A DNA stretch of 64,000 nucleotides from Paraburkholderia bryophila (GCF_003269035.1 NZ_QLTK01000001.1:62001-126000); one strand, 5' to 3'; positions 1 through 8,613 are shown, numbered from the stretch's first letter. Notes: generated by a model from the letters alone, not told the origin. Made by a program: numbers and translations.

Positions 1-330
1 CTATGTCACGGTGCGGACGGCCAGGGTCAATCCAGCGGCGGCGCGACGGTTTTCCCGCCGCTGTGGGGCGCACACTCGTTCAACTGGGGCGCGGGCATGG
101 GCGACATTCAGAACGCCGCGGGTTTCATCAAGGCGAATATGCCGTTGGGACTCGGTGGAACGCTGACCGATCAGGAAGCGTGGGACGTGGCGACGTTCAT
201 GGATAGTCATGAGCGGCCGCAGGATCCTCGTTTTGTGGGTTCGGTGGCGGCGACGCGCGCGAAATTCCACGACACGCCGCTGTCGATGTATGGGCAGAAG
301 GTGAATGGGCGGGTGTTGGGGGCGCCGTGA
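1..330 (+). CDS. c-type cytochrome, C-terminal part (TsdA-like)
   Basis: The gene enters from the left edge. The frame opens with Leu-Cys-His, the end of a CxxCH haem c site whose first Cys lies outside the window, followed by GADGQGQ, a typical start of a class I cytochrome c fold. Further on there is an IKANMPLG stretch whose Met is a likely sixth haem ligand, and a C-terminal SHERPQDPRF segment seen in periplasmic dihaem cytochromes related to thiosulfate dehydrogenase TsdA. The product should act in the periplasm in electron transfer. Without the N-terminal half the substrate cannot be named. The stop is TGA at 328-330. Confidence 0.75.
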   Translation, partial: LCHGADGQGQSSGGATVFPPLWGAHSFNWGAGMGDIQNAAGFIKANMPLGLGGTLTDQEAWDVATFMDSHERPQDPRFVGSVAATRAKFHDTPLSMYGQKVNGRVLGAP

Positions 331-389
331 CGGGGGCGGTTAACTGATGGTTTGATTTTATTGCTCGCGTCCGAAGCCGCGACGATCCG

Positions 390-743
390 TTAGCGGACTG
401 CTGCGAGCTTGTGCGACTGCCATCGTTTATCGAGCGCTGCTTGCTGGAGCATGCCCAGGGTGATCGGCTCGCGAGCCAGGCTATGTGGTTTTCGCAGGAT
501 CACGCGCTGGAACAGCGAGTAAAGCGATCCTTCACCCTCCATCAGAAAGTAACGATGGAAGTCAAAATCACCCGGTGCCACCCCAAAACGCTCGAAGAAT
601 CGGCCGATGAACTCGTTGGCGTCGTCGCCCGTTTGTCCGAGGTCCTCGGACAAACGGGTCGAGGGAGAAAGCAGTTTCTTCGCCCCGAGTCCTACTTCGT
701 TTCGAACGAATGCATCCAGTTCGTCCCAAAGTGCATCCGTCAT
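390..743 (-). CDS. DUF1493 family protein
   Basis: A 117-residue acidic protein with a small helical fold. It has the early S-T-R-L-S-E-D-L-G segment and later F-x-x-R-F segment that mark DUF1493, a family that resembles acyl carrier proteins around its L-x-x-D-L-G region but lacks the phosphopantetheine Ser in an obvious DSL motif. The ATG overlaps the stop of the upstream gene (TCAT at 740-743 on the plus strand, ATGA on the coding strand), so the two are probably translated together. DUF1493 and STM2901-type proteins are known neighbours in enterobacteria. Function unknown. Confidence 0.7.
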   Translation of the reverse strand: MTDALWDELDAFVRNEVGLGAKKLLSPSTRLSEDLGQTGDDANEFIGRFFERFGVAPGDFDFHRYFLMEGEGSLYSLFQRVILRKPHSLAREPITLGMLQQAALDKRWQSHKLAAVR

Positions 744-1171
744 AGAACTTTGTCCTCGGCTTTGACCATGCGGTTGTATTTGAACACGGTATTGGTCGCG
801 ATCATGAAGGCGTCGCGCGCCAACAGCACCCAGCCCACGCCTGGAATGGCCCGACCGATAAAAACGCTCAACCGGCGAGTCAGGATGACTCGAAACGATT
901 TGATACTCTGGAGTGTGAGTGTTGGTAAGACTGCGCGTTTGAGTTCGTAGCGGAACAGCGAGCGTGACATCACCGACGCAACGGATGTACCTTTGGTTGC
1001 CCCGCCGAATTTTTGTCGCGTCGGCAGCATGGGCCATCCGGCCAGAATCAGAATAACGCCTTCTACGTCATTGATTCCAATTTGCTCGCATGCCTCTTCC
1101 ACTGCGATGAAAAAGAACAGTTCAGCTGGTGCGAGATCCTGATGCACGCCATAACGATACGTGTTGCTCAT
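740..1171 (-). CDS. STM2901-type small membrane protein
   Basis: About 143 residues starting MSNTYRYG. An upstream in-frame Met at 1234 is possible, but the 1171 start leaves GGGCG about ten bases upstream. The N-terminal half is soluble and acidic (EEACEQIG). The C-terminal half has a hydrophobic segment around the IGRAIPGVGWVLLARD stretch followed by a charged tail, which suggests a membrane-associated protein. It matches the STM2901 family by overall pattern. It forms a two-gene unit with the overlapping DUF1493 gene. No biochemical role is known; phage and T6SS-linked contexts have been noted for relatives, so a role in an accessory module is possible. Confidence 0.6.
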   Translation of the reverse strand: MSNTYRYGVHQDLAPAELFFFIAVEEACEQIGINDVEGVILILAGWPMLPTRQKFGGATKGTSVASVMSRSLFRYELKRAVLPTLTLQSIKSFRVILTRRLSVFIGRAIPGVGWVLLARDAFMIATNTVFKYNRMVKAEDKVL

Positions 1172-1517
1172 CCTGTTCGCCCTTTGCCCATATAAACGGG
1201 CTCCAAGCGTAGCGAGTTTGTCTCGTTCGATCAAGCTGCATTCGGCTGTAGCGCATTCCTTAACGAATCAATAACAATGCGCGGTATTTTTGCTACACAA
1301 CTTAACAAAAAATACTCGATTCGCATGAAAGTCGATTGCATGAACCATCGCAGAGTTCACGATCCCGGCGAGACGCGGCATCCGCGATGGCAGGCGTTTT
1401 GTTTTTGAGCGGCAGAGCCACAATCGATAAGTTCAACCACCGATGCTATCCTGCGCACGCATCCGAAAGCCACACCTCGCTAACGCGTTTTCTTAGCAAC
1501 CCGCATTCATCCACCGC
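1172..1517. other. intergenic region between divergent genes
   Basis: About 345 bases between the STM2901-type gene (minus) and the GNAT gene (plus). It is more AT-rich than its surroundings around 1260-1330 (ACACAACTTAACAAAAAATA), where promoters for both directions could sit. A 61-codon open frame at 1336-1521 has no family features and I do not call it. Confidence 0.4.
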
Positions 1518-2081
1518 ATGAACCGTTCTTCTCCCGCGCCCTCTTCCTTCACCCTTCGCCAATTACAGCGCGAGGAACTGCATCGTGTCTGGACCATTGA
1601 CCGCAGCGAAGTGATTCACCACCTGTACCGTTTAACGAACGGGCAGTTGGAGCGCTACCCCGAGTTCTACGACATGCATGGCTGGCCGGACGGCGAACCG
1701 GAGCACTACACGCCGCTACTGCTCGATTGCCGCGACCGTGGCGGCTGGTGCGCGGGGCTCTTCGACGGCGAACAGATGATCGGCGCGGCAATTGTCGATA
1801 GCCGTCCGCTCGGCCCGAACGCGGACATGCTGCAACTCAAGTTCCTGCACGTGAGTTGCGCGTATCGCGGTCGTGGTGCAGGTCTTCAGTTGTACCGTGC
1901 GGCTGAGGCGCATGCGATGAAAACGGGAGCGCGTCGCCTGTACGTCTCGGCAACACCTTCGGAACGGACCGTGGACTTCTATCTCGCGCTCGGCTTCACA
2001 ATAAGCCCACAACCCGATCCGCAATTGTTCGCGCTGGAGCCCGAAGATATCCATCTGGAAGGGCCGTTGTTGAGCCTTTAA
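1518..2081 (+). CDS. GNAT family N-acetyltransferase
   Basis: A 187-residue cytosolic protein with the GNAT fold. The acetyl-CoA pyrophosphate loop is the R-G-R-G-A-G segment near residue 118, placed after the long beta-4 strand (MLQLKFLHV) and followed by helix alpha-3. The C-terminal Y-V-S-A-T-P-S-E-R-T-V-D-F-Y-L-A-L-G-F stretch is the usual beta-5/alpha-4 element. The substrate cannot be told from sequence. The gene stands alone and ends toward the tai1-like gene on the other strand, with a shared hairpin between them. Confidence 0.85.
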   Translation: MNRSSPAPSSFTLRQLQREELHRVWTIDRSEVIHHLYRLTNGQLERYPEFYDMHGWPDGEPEHYTPLLLDCRDRGGWCAGLFDGEQMIGAAIVDSRPLGPNADMLQLKFLHVSCAYRGRGAGLQLYRAAEAHAMKTGARRLYVSATPSERTVDFYLALGFTISPQPDPQLFALEPEDIHLEGPLLSL

Positions 2082-2125
2082 AGCCGCGATCGCCAGCACT
2101 TGTGTCGCAAGTCACAATCGCGGCT
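2082..2125. terminator. hairpin between convergent genes
   Basis: Perfect 9-bp arms AGCCGCGAT (2082-2090) and ATCGCGGCT (2117-2125) enclose a smaller inner stem built from CTTG/CAAG. It starts right after the GNAT stop and lies before the end of the minus-strand immunity gene, so it could serve both. There is no strong T run. A second short palindrome, AAGGCTT-A-AAGCCTT, follows near 2134-2148. Confidence 0.5.
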
Positions 2126-2162
2126 CAACGCCTAAAGGCTTAAAGCCTTAAAGCCCCGACAC

Positions 2163-2621
2163 TCACCGCGCCGGCGTGCAATCTTCCCCCAGCTTCACCC
2201 TGTGCTTGCCCAACTGCAACCGGTTCCCTGTCAGCTTCACGCGCCCCGAAAACGACTCGCTCTTCCACAGCACCTTGCAGGTCGCTGCGTCGATCGCATA
2301 GACGTTCTGTTCGCTACCCGAGTAGGCGGACACGAGCAGTTGCTTGCCGTTCGTGTACAGCGGACGCTCGACGATGCTCACGTTCGGATCCACCGAACAC
2401 GCGTCGCCGCTCGCATGCGTCACGGTGACCGGTCCCAGCCACGCGGTCGGATTACCCGACCCGTCTCCTTGCCCGAGATCGATCGACAATTCGCCGACGC
2501 TGACCTTCCCCTTGCCGGGATCGACTTCGCTGTAATGACACGTCTGCGCGAAGACAGCCGGTGCGGCCACTACCAGGCCGGCGACGATAATCGCTACGTG
2601 TTTGACGAAATGCTGTTTCAT
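2163..2621 (-). CDS. tai1: Tai1-like periplasmic immunity protein
   Basis: 152 residues starting MKQHFVKH, with a clear Sec signal peptide (positively charged start, hydrophobic VAIIVAGLVVAAPAV, cleavage near VFA-QT). The mature part has four Cys (near the start, middle, at A-T-C-K and near the C-terminus), enough for two disulfides. Its strand-rich repeats, such as NVYAIDAATCKVLWKS, look like beta-propeller blades. This matches the Tsi1/Tai1 immunity proteins that bind and block Tae1 amidases in the periplasm. Its ATG overlaps the stop of the upstream amidase gene (ATGA, 2618-2621), the usual toxin-immunity layout. The extended frame starting at 2669 would bury the signal peptide, so I reject that start. 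Confidence 0.8.
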   Translation of the reverse strand: MKQHFVKHVAIIVAGLVVAAPAVFAQTCHYSEVDPGKGKVSVGELSIDLGQGDGSGNPTAWLGPVTVTHASGDACSVDPNVSIVERPLYTNGKQLLVSAYSGSEQNVYAIDAATCKVLWKSESFSGRVKLTGNRLQLGKHRVKLGEDCTPAR

Positions 2622-3019
2622 GGCTTGATGGCGTAATACTGCACGTTCGCGAGATCCGCATGGTTCCACGAAAAGTTAATCGCGGTATTCTGCCGGCCGA
2701 TGCCGCCATAGCGGCCCCAGTAAGCAAGCGGATAAGGTTTGGATTGACCCGGCATGATAATCGCCACATGGCCATGATGGGTCGCTTTCAATCCAGCGAC
2801 CACCAGATAACCGAGTCCGGCATAGGCGACGGCTTTATCCGCATCTGTGCCGAGCTGAAGCCACGGTGCACGGCCCATCTGGTCGACGATGCTATTTGCA
2901 TCGCCGGTCAGCGTGACGTCGAGGTCGGCGGCGACGGCTTTCAGAAAGCCGCTGCAGTCGGCTTTCCATTGAGTCCAGTGATTCTGACAAAGGGTTTTGA
3001 TATTTTGTGCGGCAGCCAT
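2618..3019 (-). CDS. tae1: Tae1-family T6SS peptidoglycan amidase effector
   Basis: 133 residues, with no signal peptide, NlpC/P60-like papain fold. The pattern follows Pseudomonas Tse1 closely. Catalytic Cys22 sits in DCSGF, followed by a V-A-A-D-L helix, a G-D-A-N-S-I-V-D-Q-M segment, then G-Y-L-V-V-A-G-L-K and the His of H-G-H-V-A-I-I-M (His84). Tse1 has equivalent Cys30 and His91. Tae1 enzymes are delivered by type VI secretion into the periplasm of rivals, where they cut the D-Glu to diaminopimelate bond in peptidoglycan. No vgrG, hcp or other T6SS genes are in the window, so this is an orphan effector. The overlapping downstream immunity gene supports the call. Confidence 0.85.
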   Translation of the reverse strand: MAAAQNIKTLCQNHWTQWKADCSGFLKAVAADLDVTLTGDANSIVDQMGRAPWLQLGTDADKAVAYAGLGYLVVAGLKATHHGHVAIIMPGQSKPYPLAYWGRYGGIGRQNTAINFSWNHADLANVQYYAIKP

Positions 3020-3288
3020 TATCGTGATCCGTTATGCGTGTGACGGCGTCGGTTTATGTGGCGATGTCGGCATCCCGTCAAAAAGCCCATCGCACTCGCG
3101 CAGGTAAGACGCCCCAATGCAGGCGTTCGGATTATAGCGAGGCCGGGTGAAATGTGAATGGGGATTTTTAGCGCGAAGCAGAACCATTCTGGCCAGGTAA
3201 ATTCGGCCAGAACATTTTAATGAACCGTATTTTTTACCCGGCGCCGCGCAATTCAATCAATGCGCGGCGCCTCGGCGTGATTGCTTTG
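3020..3288. other. intergenic region upstream of tae1
   Basis: About 270 bases between the amidase start and the stop of the class II aldolase gene. It is more AT-rich than the flanks (for example near 3185-3235) and should hold the tae1 promoter. I see no gene; a 74-codon minus-strand frame at 3032-3256 lacks family features. Confidence 0.4.
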
Positions 3289-4095
3289 TCAGCTTCGATA
3301 CGCGGCGGCCTGATCGCCGATCAACCGCAGCGCAGCCTGCCAGGCGAGATCCATCAAATCGTATTCACCGGCCGCATCGAATTGCTTCGCCGTTTTCTCG
3401 CAGACCGCGGCGTCGGGCACCCGTAGACGTGCGTTGCCGGCCATCGCGCCGATCTGAATGCGGCACGCCTGCTCGAGGAAATAAATCAGGCTGAACGCTT
3501 CCGCCGCGCTCGGCGCGCCGACCAGCACGCCGTGATTGCGCAACATCATGGCCTTGTGCGTGCCGAGATCCGCCACCAGGCGTTCTCGCTCGGCCGTGTC
3601 GAGGGCAATGCCTTCGTAGTCGTGATACGCGAGCCGCCGATAAAAACGCAGCGCATGCTGGCTGACCGGCAGCAAACCGTCTTCCTGGGCCGACACCGCG
3701 CTGCTCGCGGCGGTATGCACATGGATCACCCAATGCATGTCCTCGCGCGCCGCATGCACCGCCGAATGAATCACGAAGCCCGCCACGTTCACGCGATGCC
3801 GGACCGGATCAGGCTCGCGTTCCACCACACGGCCTTCGGCGTCGATCTTCACCAGATCCGACGCGCGCATTTCGTTAAACAGAACGCCGTAGCGGTTGAT
3901 CAGAAAATGACCGGGCTCGACCGGCACGCGCGCGGTGATGTGCGTGTCGATCAGATCGGTCATCTTCAGATGGGCCATCAGGCGGTAGAGCGCCGCCAGT
4001 TCGCAGCGTACTTCCCATTCGGATGACTTCGATGCCTCCAATAGGTCCCGTTGCAGCCCGGCATGTGCCGGGTTTTGCGTCTGAACTTGCGTCAC
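3289..4095 (-). CDS. class II aldolase/adducin family protein
   Basis: 268 residues from a GTG start at 4095, chosen because GGAGG lies six bases upstream; the longer ATG frame (to 4161) has no such site. The protein has the class II aldolase fold: an N-terminal L-A-A-L-Y-R-L helix, an early N-R-Y-G-V-L-F substrate loop, the metal-binding H-V-H-T at mid-protein and the R-N-H-G-V-L-V-G segment. Relatives include fuculose-phosphate aldolase, decarboxylases and eukaryotic adducin. Many stand-alone proteobacterial members have no known substrate. It stands alone here, ahead of the chemoreceptor gene on the same strand. Confidence 0.85.
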   Translation of the reverse strand: MTQVQTQNPAHAGLQRDLLEASKSSEWEVRCELAALYRLMAHLKMTDLIDTHITARVPVEPGHFLINRYGVLFNEMRASDLVKIDAEGRVVEREPDPVRHRVNVAGFVIHSAVHAAREDMHWVIHVHTAASSAVSAQEDGLLPVSQHALRFYRRLAYHDYEGIALDTAERERLVADLGTHKAMMLRNHGVLVGAPSAAEAFSLIYFLEQACRIQIGAMAGNARLRVPDAAVCEKTAKQFDAAGEYDLMDLAWQAALRLIGDQAAAYRS

Positions 4096-4216
4096 GTTAC
4101 GCCTCCGTTGCGTCGATGCCGTGATTTCACGAATTGCTGGCGCCAGTGTACTGCGACGCATAAACCCGTGGCCGATCGACCGCTACGCTACGTGGACGGA
4201 CAACACAGCCGACTTC

Positions 4217-5836
4217 CTACACCACTTCGGCCGTTTCCTCACGACCCACGTCACCCCGCATCTCACTGCGCAAATGAAAGATGCTCATCGCCGACTCCAG
4301 CGACTGTGTCTGTTGCTGAAGATCGGTCGACGCCACCGCCGACTGTTCGACCAGCGCCGCATTGCGCTGGGTCAGCCCGGCCACCTGCCCGACCGCCTCG
4401 TTGATCTGCGCGATCTGCACGCTCTGGCCGCGGCTCGCCAGCGCAATGTCGTACAGCGTGCGGGTCAATTGCGTGACTGTCTGCTCAACGGTATTCATCG
4501 TCTCGCCCGCGCGCGCCGCCGTTTGCGAGGCGGTGGTAACCGTATGCAGCGACGTCTCGATCAGGCTTTTGATTTCCTTCGCGGCGCCGGCCGCGCGTTG
4601 CGCGAGACTGCGCACCTCGGAGGCCACCACTGCGAAGCCGCGTCCGTATTGCCCCGCGCGCGCCGCTTCCACCGACGCGTTCAGCGCGATGATATTGGTC
4701 TGAAACGCAATCGCGTCGATCACCGAGGTGATGTCCGAAATCTTGCGCGAATGCTCGCGCACGCGCTCCATCACGGCCACCGTCTTCTGCACCTCGCCGG
4801 CCGCGACCTCGGCGGTTTCCGCCGTCTGCCGTCCGGACGTGTTGGCGCGCTCGGCGCCGAGCGCATTCTGTTCCGCCGTCTCCGTGATCTCGGCGAGGCT
4901 GGCGGTGGTCTGGTCGATTGCGCTTGCCTGTTCGTCGGTGCGGGTGGCCAGATCGCTATTGCCGCGCGCGAATTCGTGGGTCTTGTCGCGGATCGCGTCG
5001 ATGGAGATCTTGGCGTCGATCAGCACGCCGACCAGTTTCGCGTTCATCTGATTCAGCATCCGGCCCAGCATGCGGGTCTGCGCGTCGCCGCGTTCGGGAA
5101 AGCGTTGCTGGATGTGGCCGTTCAACACGCTCAAGGCGCCCGCGTTGAGCGCCTGCAGCGGCATCAACAGGTTGCGCGTCAGATAAACGCCGCAGGCGAG
5201 CGCGAGTCCCGTCCCCACACCCGCCAGCACCCGAGCCTGCCAGAGCGGCGGCACATGCGGCAGCACCCAGCCACTCGCGACGAGCGTTTGCAGCAGGATC
5301 ACGGCGATCAGCATCGCCATGGTGGCCCACACGCGCAGATTGACCGGCAGGCGCAGCAACCGGTCCGCGACACCGGCCACGCCCGTGCGAATCACCGTCC
5401 CGCCCGACAGCCGCAGCGTGTGGCCGGCCGGCGACCTGAGCCTTTCATACAGACGCTCGGCCCGCGCGATCTGCTCGTCGGACGGTTTGGTGCGCACCGA
5501 CATATAGCCGACCTTCTCGCCCTTCTCGAACACCGGCGTGACGTTGGCCAGCACCCAGCAATAGCCGCCCTGCTTGCGTCGATTCTTGACCACGCCGGTC
5601 CATGGCCGATCGCCGCCGATGGTTTCCCACAAGTCCCGATACGCTTCTTCCGGCATGTCCGGGTGGCGGACGATATTCTGCGGCTTGCCGATCACCTCGG
5701 CATGCGGATAGCCGCTGCTGCGCAGGAACGCTTCGTTGGCGTAGACGATGTTGCCCGTCAGATCGGTGCGGGTGATGATCACGTCCAGTTCGGACAGGAC
5801 GTACTCTTCATCGGTGACCGGGAGATTTTCACGCAT
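4217..5836 (-). CDS. Aer-like PAS methyl-accepting chemotaxis protein
   Basis: 539 residues. A PAS domain covers about residues 8-115, with the Aer signature G-Y-P-H-A-E-V-I-G-K-P and R-H-P-D-M-P-E, which in Aer holds FAD and senses redox state. A pair of membrane segments follows near residues 165-210 (VWATMAMLIAVILLQ and a second stretch), then a HAMP-like linker and a long coiled coil. The signalling tip contains F-Q-T-N-I-I-A-L-N-A-S-V-E-A-A-R-A-G. There is no periplasmic sensor domain, so it likely reads cytoplasmic energy or redox state. It begins only 15 bases after the stop of the upstream GGDEF-EAL gene, so the two probably share a transcript. Confidence 0.93.
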   Translation of the reverse strand: MRENLPVTDEEYVLSELDVIITRTDLTGNIVYANEAFLRSSGYPHAEVIGKPQNIVRHPDMPEEAYRDLWETIGGDRPWTGVVKNRRKQGGYCWVLANVTPVFEKGEKVGYMSVRTKPSDEQIARAERLYERLRSPAGHTLRLSGGTVIRTGVAGVADRLLRLPVNLRVWATMAMLIAVILLQTLVASGWVLPHVPPLWQARVLAGVGTGLALACGVYLTRNLLMPLQALNAGALSVLNGHIQQRFPERGDAQTRMLGRMLNQMNAKLVGVLIDAKISIDAIRDKTHEFARGNSDLATRTDEQASAIDQTTASLAEITETAEQNALGAERANTSGRQTAETAEVAAGEVQKTVAVMERVREHSRKISDITSVIDAIAFQTNIIALNASVEAARAGQYGRGFAVVASEVRSLAQRAAGAAKEIKSLIETSLHTVTTASQTAARAGETMNTVEQTVTQLTRTLYDIALASRGQSVQIAQINEAVGQVAGLTQRNAALVEQSAVASTDLQQQTQSLESAMSIFHLRSEMRGDVGREETAEVV

Positions 5837-5851
5837 GGGGTGGGTCGCCTG

Positions 5852-8491
5852 TTACGCCTGTAGTGATACGTGCAGTGACGCCGCGTCGGTTGCGGCTTCG
5901 GTTGCGGTAACGGTTGCGGTAACGGTTGCGGCAGCAGTTGCCGGCTTGCCGTCGGGCCGGCCGCGCTCGCTCGCGAGCGCGGCGCACGGCGCATAGCGCG
6001 CGTCGTGTGCGGTGCGGACCAGCCGATCGGCGGGGACCGGGCGCCCCAGCAGATACCCTTGCGCGCGATCGCAGCCGATCTCACGCAGAAACCGCCACTG
6101 CGCCTCGTATTCGACGCCTTCGGCCACGACCGTGATGCCGAGCGCTCGCGCCATCGCAACGATCGCGCGCACGATCGCGCCGTCGGTGGTGCCGGGTCCG
6201 ATCTGCGCCAGAAACGAGCGGTCGATCTTCAGCGTATCCACCGGCAGGCTCTGCAAATAAGCGAACGCCGAGTAGCCGGTGCCGAAGTCGTCGATCGCGA
6301 GACTGATACCACGGCGCGCCAGCTCGCCCAGCAACGCGGCGGTCTCCTCGCGGCCGGTCATGGCCATGCTCTCGACGAGTTCGAACTGCAGGCGCTGCGC
6401 CGGCAAACCCGTGTCGCTCAACACGCGCGCCACCTCGTGCAGAAAACCGTCGTGGCGGCACTGCTTGCCGGACAGGTTGACGGCAATGCGCCCGAACTCG
6501 ACACCCTCGTCGAGCCACGCGCGCGCCTGACGACACGCCTCGCGCAACACCCAACCGCCGATCGGCACGATCAGCGCCGACTCTTCCGCCGCCGGAATGA
6601 ACTGGTCGGGCCCAATCAGGCCCCGCTGCGGATGCTGCCAGCGGATCAGCGCTTCCACGCCGGTCATGGCACCCGTGCGCAGGTCGTATTCGGGCTGGTA
6701 GTGCAGACGGAATTCGCCGGCCAGCAGCGCCTGACGCAATTCGCCTTCGAGCACGATCCGCTCTTTCGCCGACGAAGTCATCGTCGCCGCGAAGAACTGG
6801 AAGTTGTTCTTGCCGACTTCCTTGGCTTCGTACATGGCGCGATCCGCCTGCATCAGCAATTGCTTCGGATCGGTGCCGTCGTCGGGAAACATGCTGATGC
6901 CGATGCTCGGCGTCACGAACACGCTCTGCGCGCCGACCCCGATCGGCCGGCCGATCACGTCGAGCAGCGATTGCGCGATCTTGCCGACATGGCGGATATC
7001 CTCGATATCTTCCGCGACGATCGTGAATTCGTCGCCGCCCAGGCGCGCGACCGTATCGGTTTCGCGCACGCCGTGTTTGAGTCGCTCCGCGATCACCTTC
7101 AGCGTTTCGTCGCCGATGCCGTGGCCGAGCGTGTCGTTGATCAGCTTGAAGCGGTCGAGATCGAGAAACATCACCGCGACCCGTTTGCCGCCGCGCTGGG
7201 CGCGCACCATCGCATGGCCGAGCCGCTCGCTGAACAGCGTGCGATTGGGCAGACCCGTGAGCGCGTCGTGCGTGGCCAGGTAGCTGAGCCGCTCCTCCGC
7301 CAGCCGGCGCCCCGTGATATCCGAAAAGATCGCGGCGTAATGCGTGCAGCGGCCGGTTTCGTCGCAGATACCGGAGATCGACAGATATTCCAGGTACAGC
7401 TCGCCGCTCTTCTTGCGGTTCCAGATTTCGCCTTGCCAATGCCCGGCTTCCCGCAAGCGCTGCCATAGCTCGCGATAAAAACCCGGCGGCTGGCGGCCGG
7501 AACTCAGCAGGTTGGCGTTGCGTCCCACTACCTCGGATTTTGCGTAGCCGGTCAGTCGGGTAAAAGCCGGATTGACCCGCTCGATGGTGCCATGCAGATC
7601 GGTCACCATCACGCCGTCGAGCGACGATTCGACGACCCGGTCGGCGAGCCGCAGGTTGTAGCGCGATTCGAACAACGCATCGTCGCGCTCGCGCAGCGCG
7701 ATCCGCAATTCCTGCACGTACTCGTGTTCGATGTCGTTGAGAATATCGGCGAGCCCCAGCACGCCGGTCAACACGCCCTGCCCGTCGAGAATGCCGACGT
7801 GGCGCATGCGATGCTCGATCAGATACTGGCGCGCCGCATACAGACTCTGCGACTGGCGCAGGCAACGCAGCGGCCGGCTCGCATGGCGCCCCACCGTGCC
7901 GTTGGTCGCGCCGCTCGCGACCAGCCCCACGATATCGCGCTCGGTCAGAATGCCGTGCACGCCGTCCGGATATGCAACCACCACCGCGCTCAATCGTTGC
8001 GTGCGCATCAACCGCATGGCTTCCTTCACGCAGAGCGCGTGATCGACCAGCACCGGCGCGGCGGCCTTGATCGATTCGATCGACTTCATCCGCAGGAAGT
8101 ATTCCGCGCCCTGATTCATCACGAAGTCGGTCTGCGTGAGAATGCCGAGCGAGTGGCCCTGGTCGTCGGCCACGAGGCAATGGCGAATGCCGCTGTTCCT
8201 GAAATGCAGCGCGGCGTCGCCGAGGCGCGTTTGCTGCGGCGGCGACACCACCGGGCGGCTCATCACGGCTTCGACCGGCGTGGCGTGGACGTCGGTGTCG
8301 TCGGCCAGTGCCAGCGCGTCGTGTTCGGTCCAGATGCCGACCGCGCGCGGCCCGTCCATCACGACGATCGCGCTGCGCCGCTGTTCCGCCATGCAGCGGG
8401 CGGCGTCGTGAATCGACGTGCGCGGCGAGCACTCCAGCATCGAGCCGGATACCAGCCGCCCGATTTCGATATCCAGCGTGTGATGAACCAT
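5852..8491 (-). CDS. CBS-PAS-GGDEF-EAL cyclic di-GMP signalling protein
   Basis: 879 residues from ATG at 8491, the start that puts the first CBS domain at the N-terminus. Two pairs of CBS repeats occupy about residues 10-270. They carry repeated V-M-S-R-P and G-I-L-T-E-R-D type motifs that usually bind adenosyl nucleotides. A PAS domain (about 285-410) is followed by a GGDEF domain with an intact G-G-D-E-F and an EAL domain with E-A-L-I-R-W, D-D-F-G-T-G and the catalytic A-E-G-V-E. Both synthesis and breakdown of c-di-GMP are therefore possible. The last 40 residues are a Thr/Ala/Val-rich tail encoded by short repeats. It is probably co-transcribed with the Aer-like receptor. Confidence 0.93.
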   Translation of the reverse strand: MVHHTLDIEIGRLVSGSMLECSPRTSIHDAARCMAEQRRSAIVVMDGPRAVGIWTEHDALALADDTDVHATPVEAVMSRPVVSPPQQTRLGDAALHFRNSGIRHCLVADDQGHSLGILTQTDFVMNQGAEYFLRMKSIESIKAAAPVLVDHALCVKEAMRLMRTQRLSAVVVAYPDGVHGILTERDIVGLVASGATNGTVGRHASRPLRCLRQSQSLYAARQYLIEHRMRHVGILDGQGVLTGVLGLADILNDIEHEYVQELRIALRERDDALFESRYNLRLADRVVESSLDGVMVTDLHGTIERVNPAFTRLTGYAKSEVVGRNANLLSSGRQPPGFYRELWQRLREAGHWQGEIWNRKKSGELYLEYLSISGICDETGRCTHYAAIFSDITGRRLAEERLSYLATHDALTGLPNRTLFSERLGHAMVRAQRGGKRVAVMFLDLDRFKLINDTLGHGIGDETLKVIAERLKHGVRETDTVARLGGDEFTIVAEDIEDIRHVGKIAQSLLDVIGRPIGVGAQSVFVTPSIGISMFPDDGTDPKQLLMQADRAMYEAKEVGKNNFQFFAATMTSSAKERIVLEGELRQALLAGEFRLHYQPEYDLRTGAMTGVEALIRWQHPQRGLIGPDQFIPAAEESALIVPIGGWVLREACRQARAWLDEGVEFGRIAVNLSGKQCRHDGFLHEVARVLSDTGLPAQRLQFELVESMAMTGREETAALLGELARRGISLAIDDFGTGYSAFAYLQSLPVDTLKIDRSFLAQIGPGTTDGAIVRAIVAMARALGITVVAEGVEYEAQWRFLREIGCDRAQGYLLGRPVPADRLVRTAHDARYAPCAALASERGRPDGKPATAAATVTATVTATEAATDAASLHVSLQA
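5885..5942 (-). repeat. short in-frame repeat at the C-terminus of the GGDEF-EAL gene
   Basis: The plus strand repeats GGTTGCGGTAAC-like 12-base units at least twice, with related TTGCGGCTTC and TTGCGGCAGC units on either side. On the coding strand this gives a Val-Thr-Ala-Thr repeat tail. The unit length is a multiple of three, so copy-number change would keep the frame. Confidence 0.7.
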
Positions 8492-8613
8492 GGCTTGACG
8501 GGATCGTAGGTCGCAATTCTGAGATGGCGCCGACAGTACCAGCGCCCACCCCGGCTCACCTTGATCCACGTCAAACGCGCCGTGCGGCGCGCTTTGCCTC
8601 ACGTATTGGCTTG

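Noticed and set aside
1336..1521. 61-codon frame before the GNAT gene
   Set aside because: Overlaps the GNAT start and has no features.
3032..3256. 74-codon frame upstream of tae1
   Set aside because: No family features and no good ribosome site.
4121..5863. 580-codon plus-strand frame opposite the chemoreceptor gene
   Set aside because: The minus-strand frame has clear PAS and MCP motifs; this one is Arg/His-rich shadow.
6081..8549. 822-codon minus-strand frame within the GGDEF-EAL gene
   Set aside because: Same strand, other frame; no motifs and typical shadow composition.
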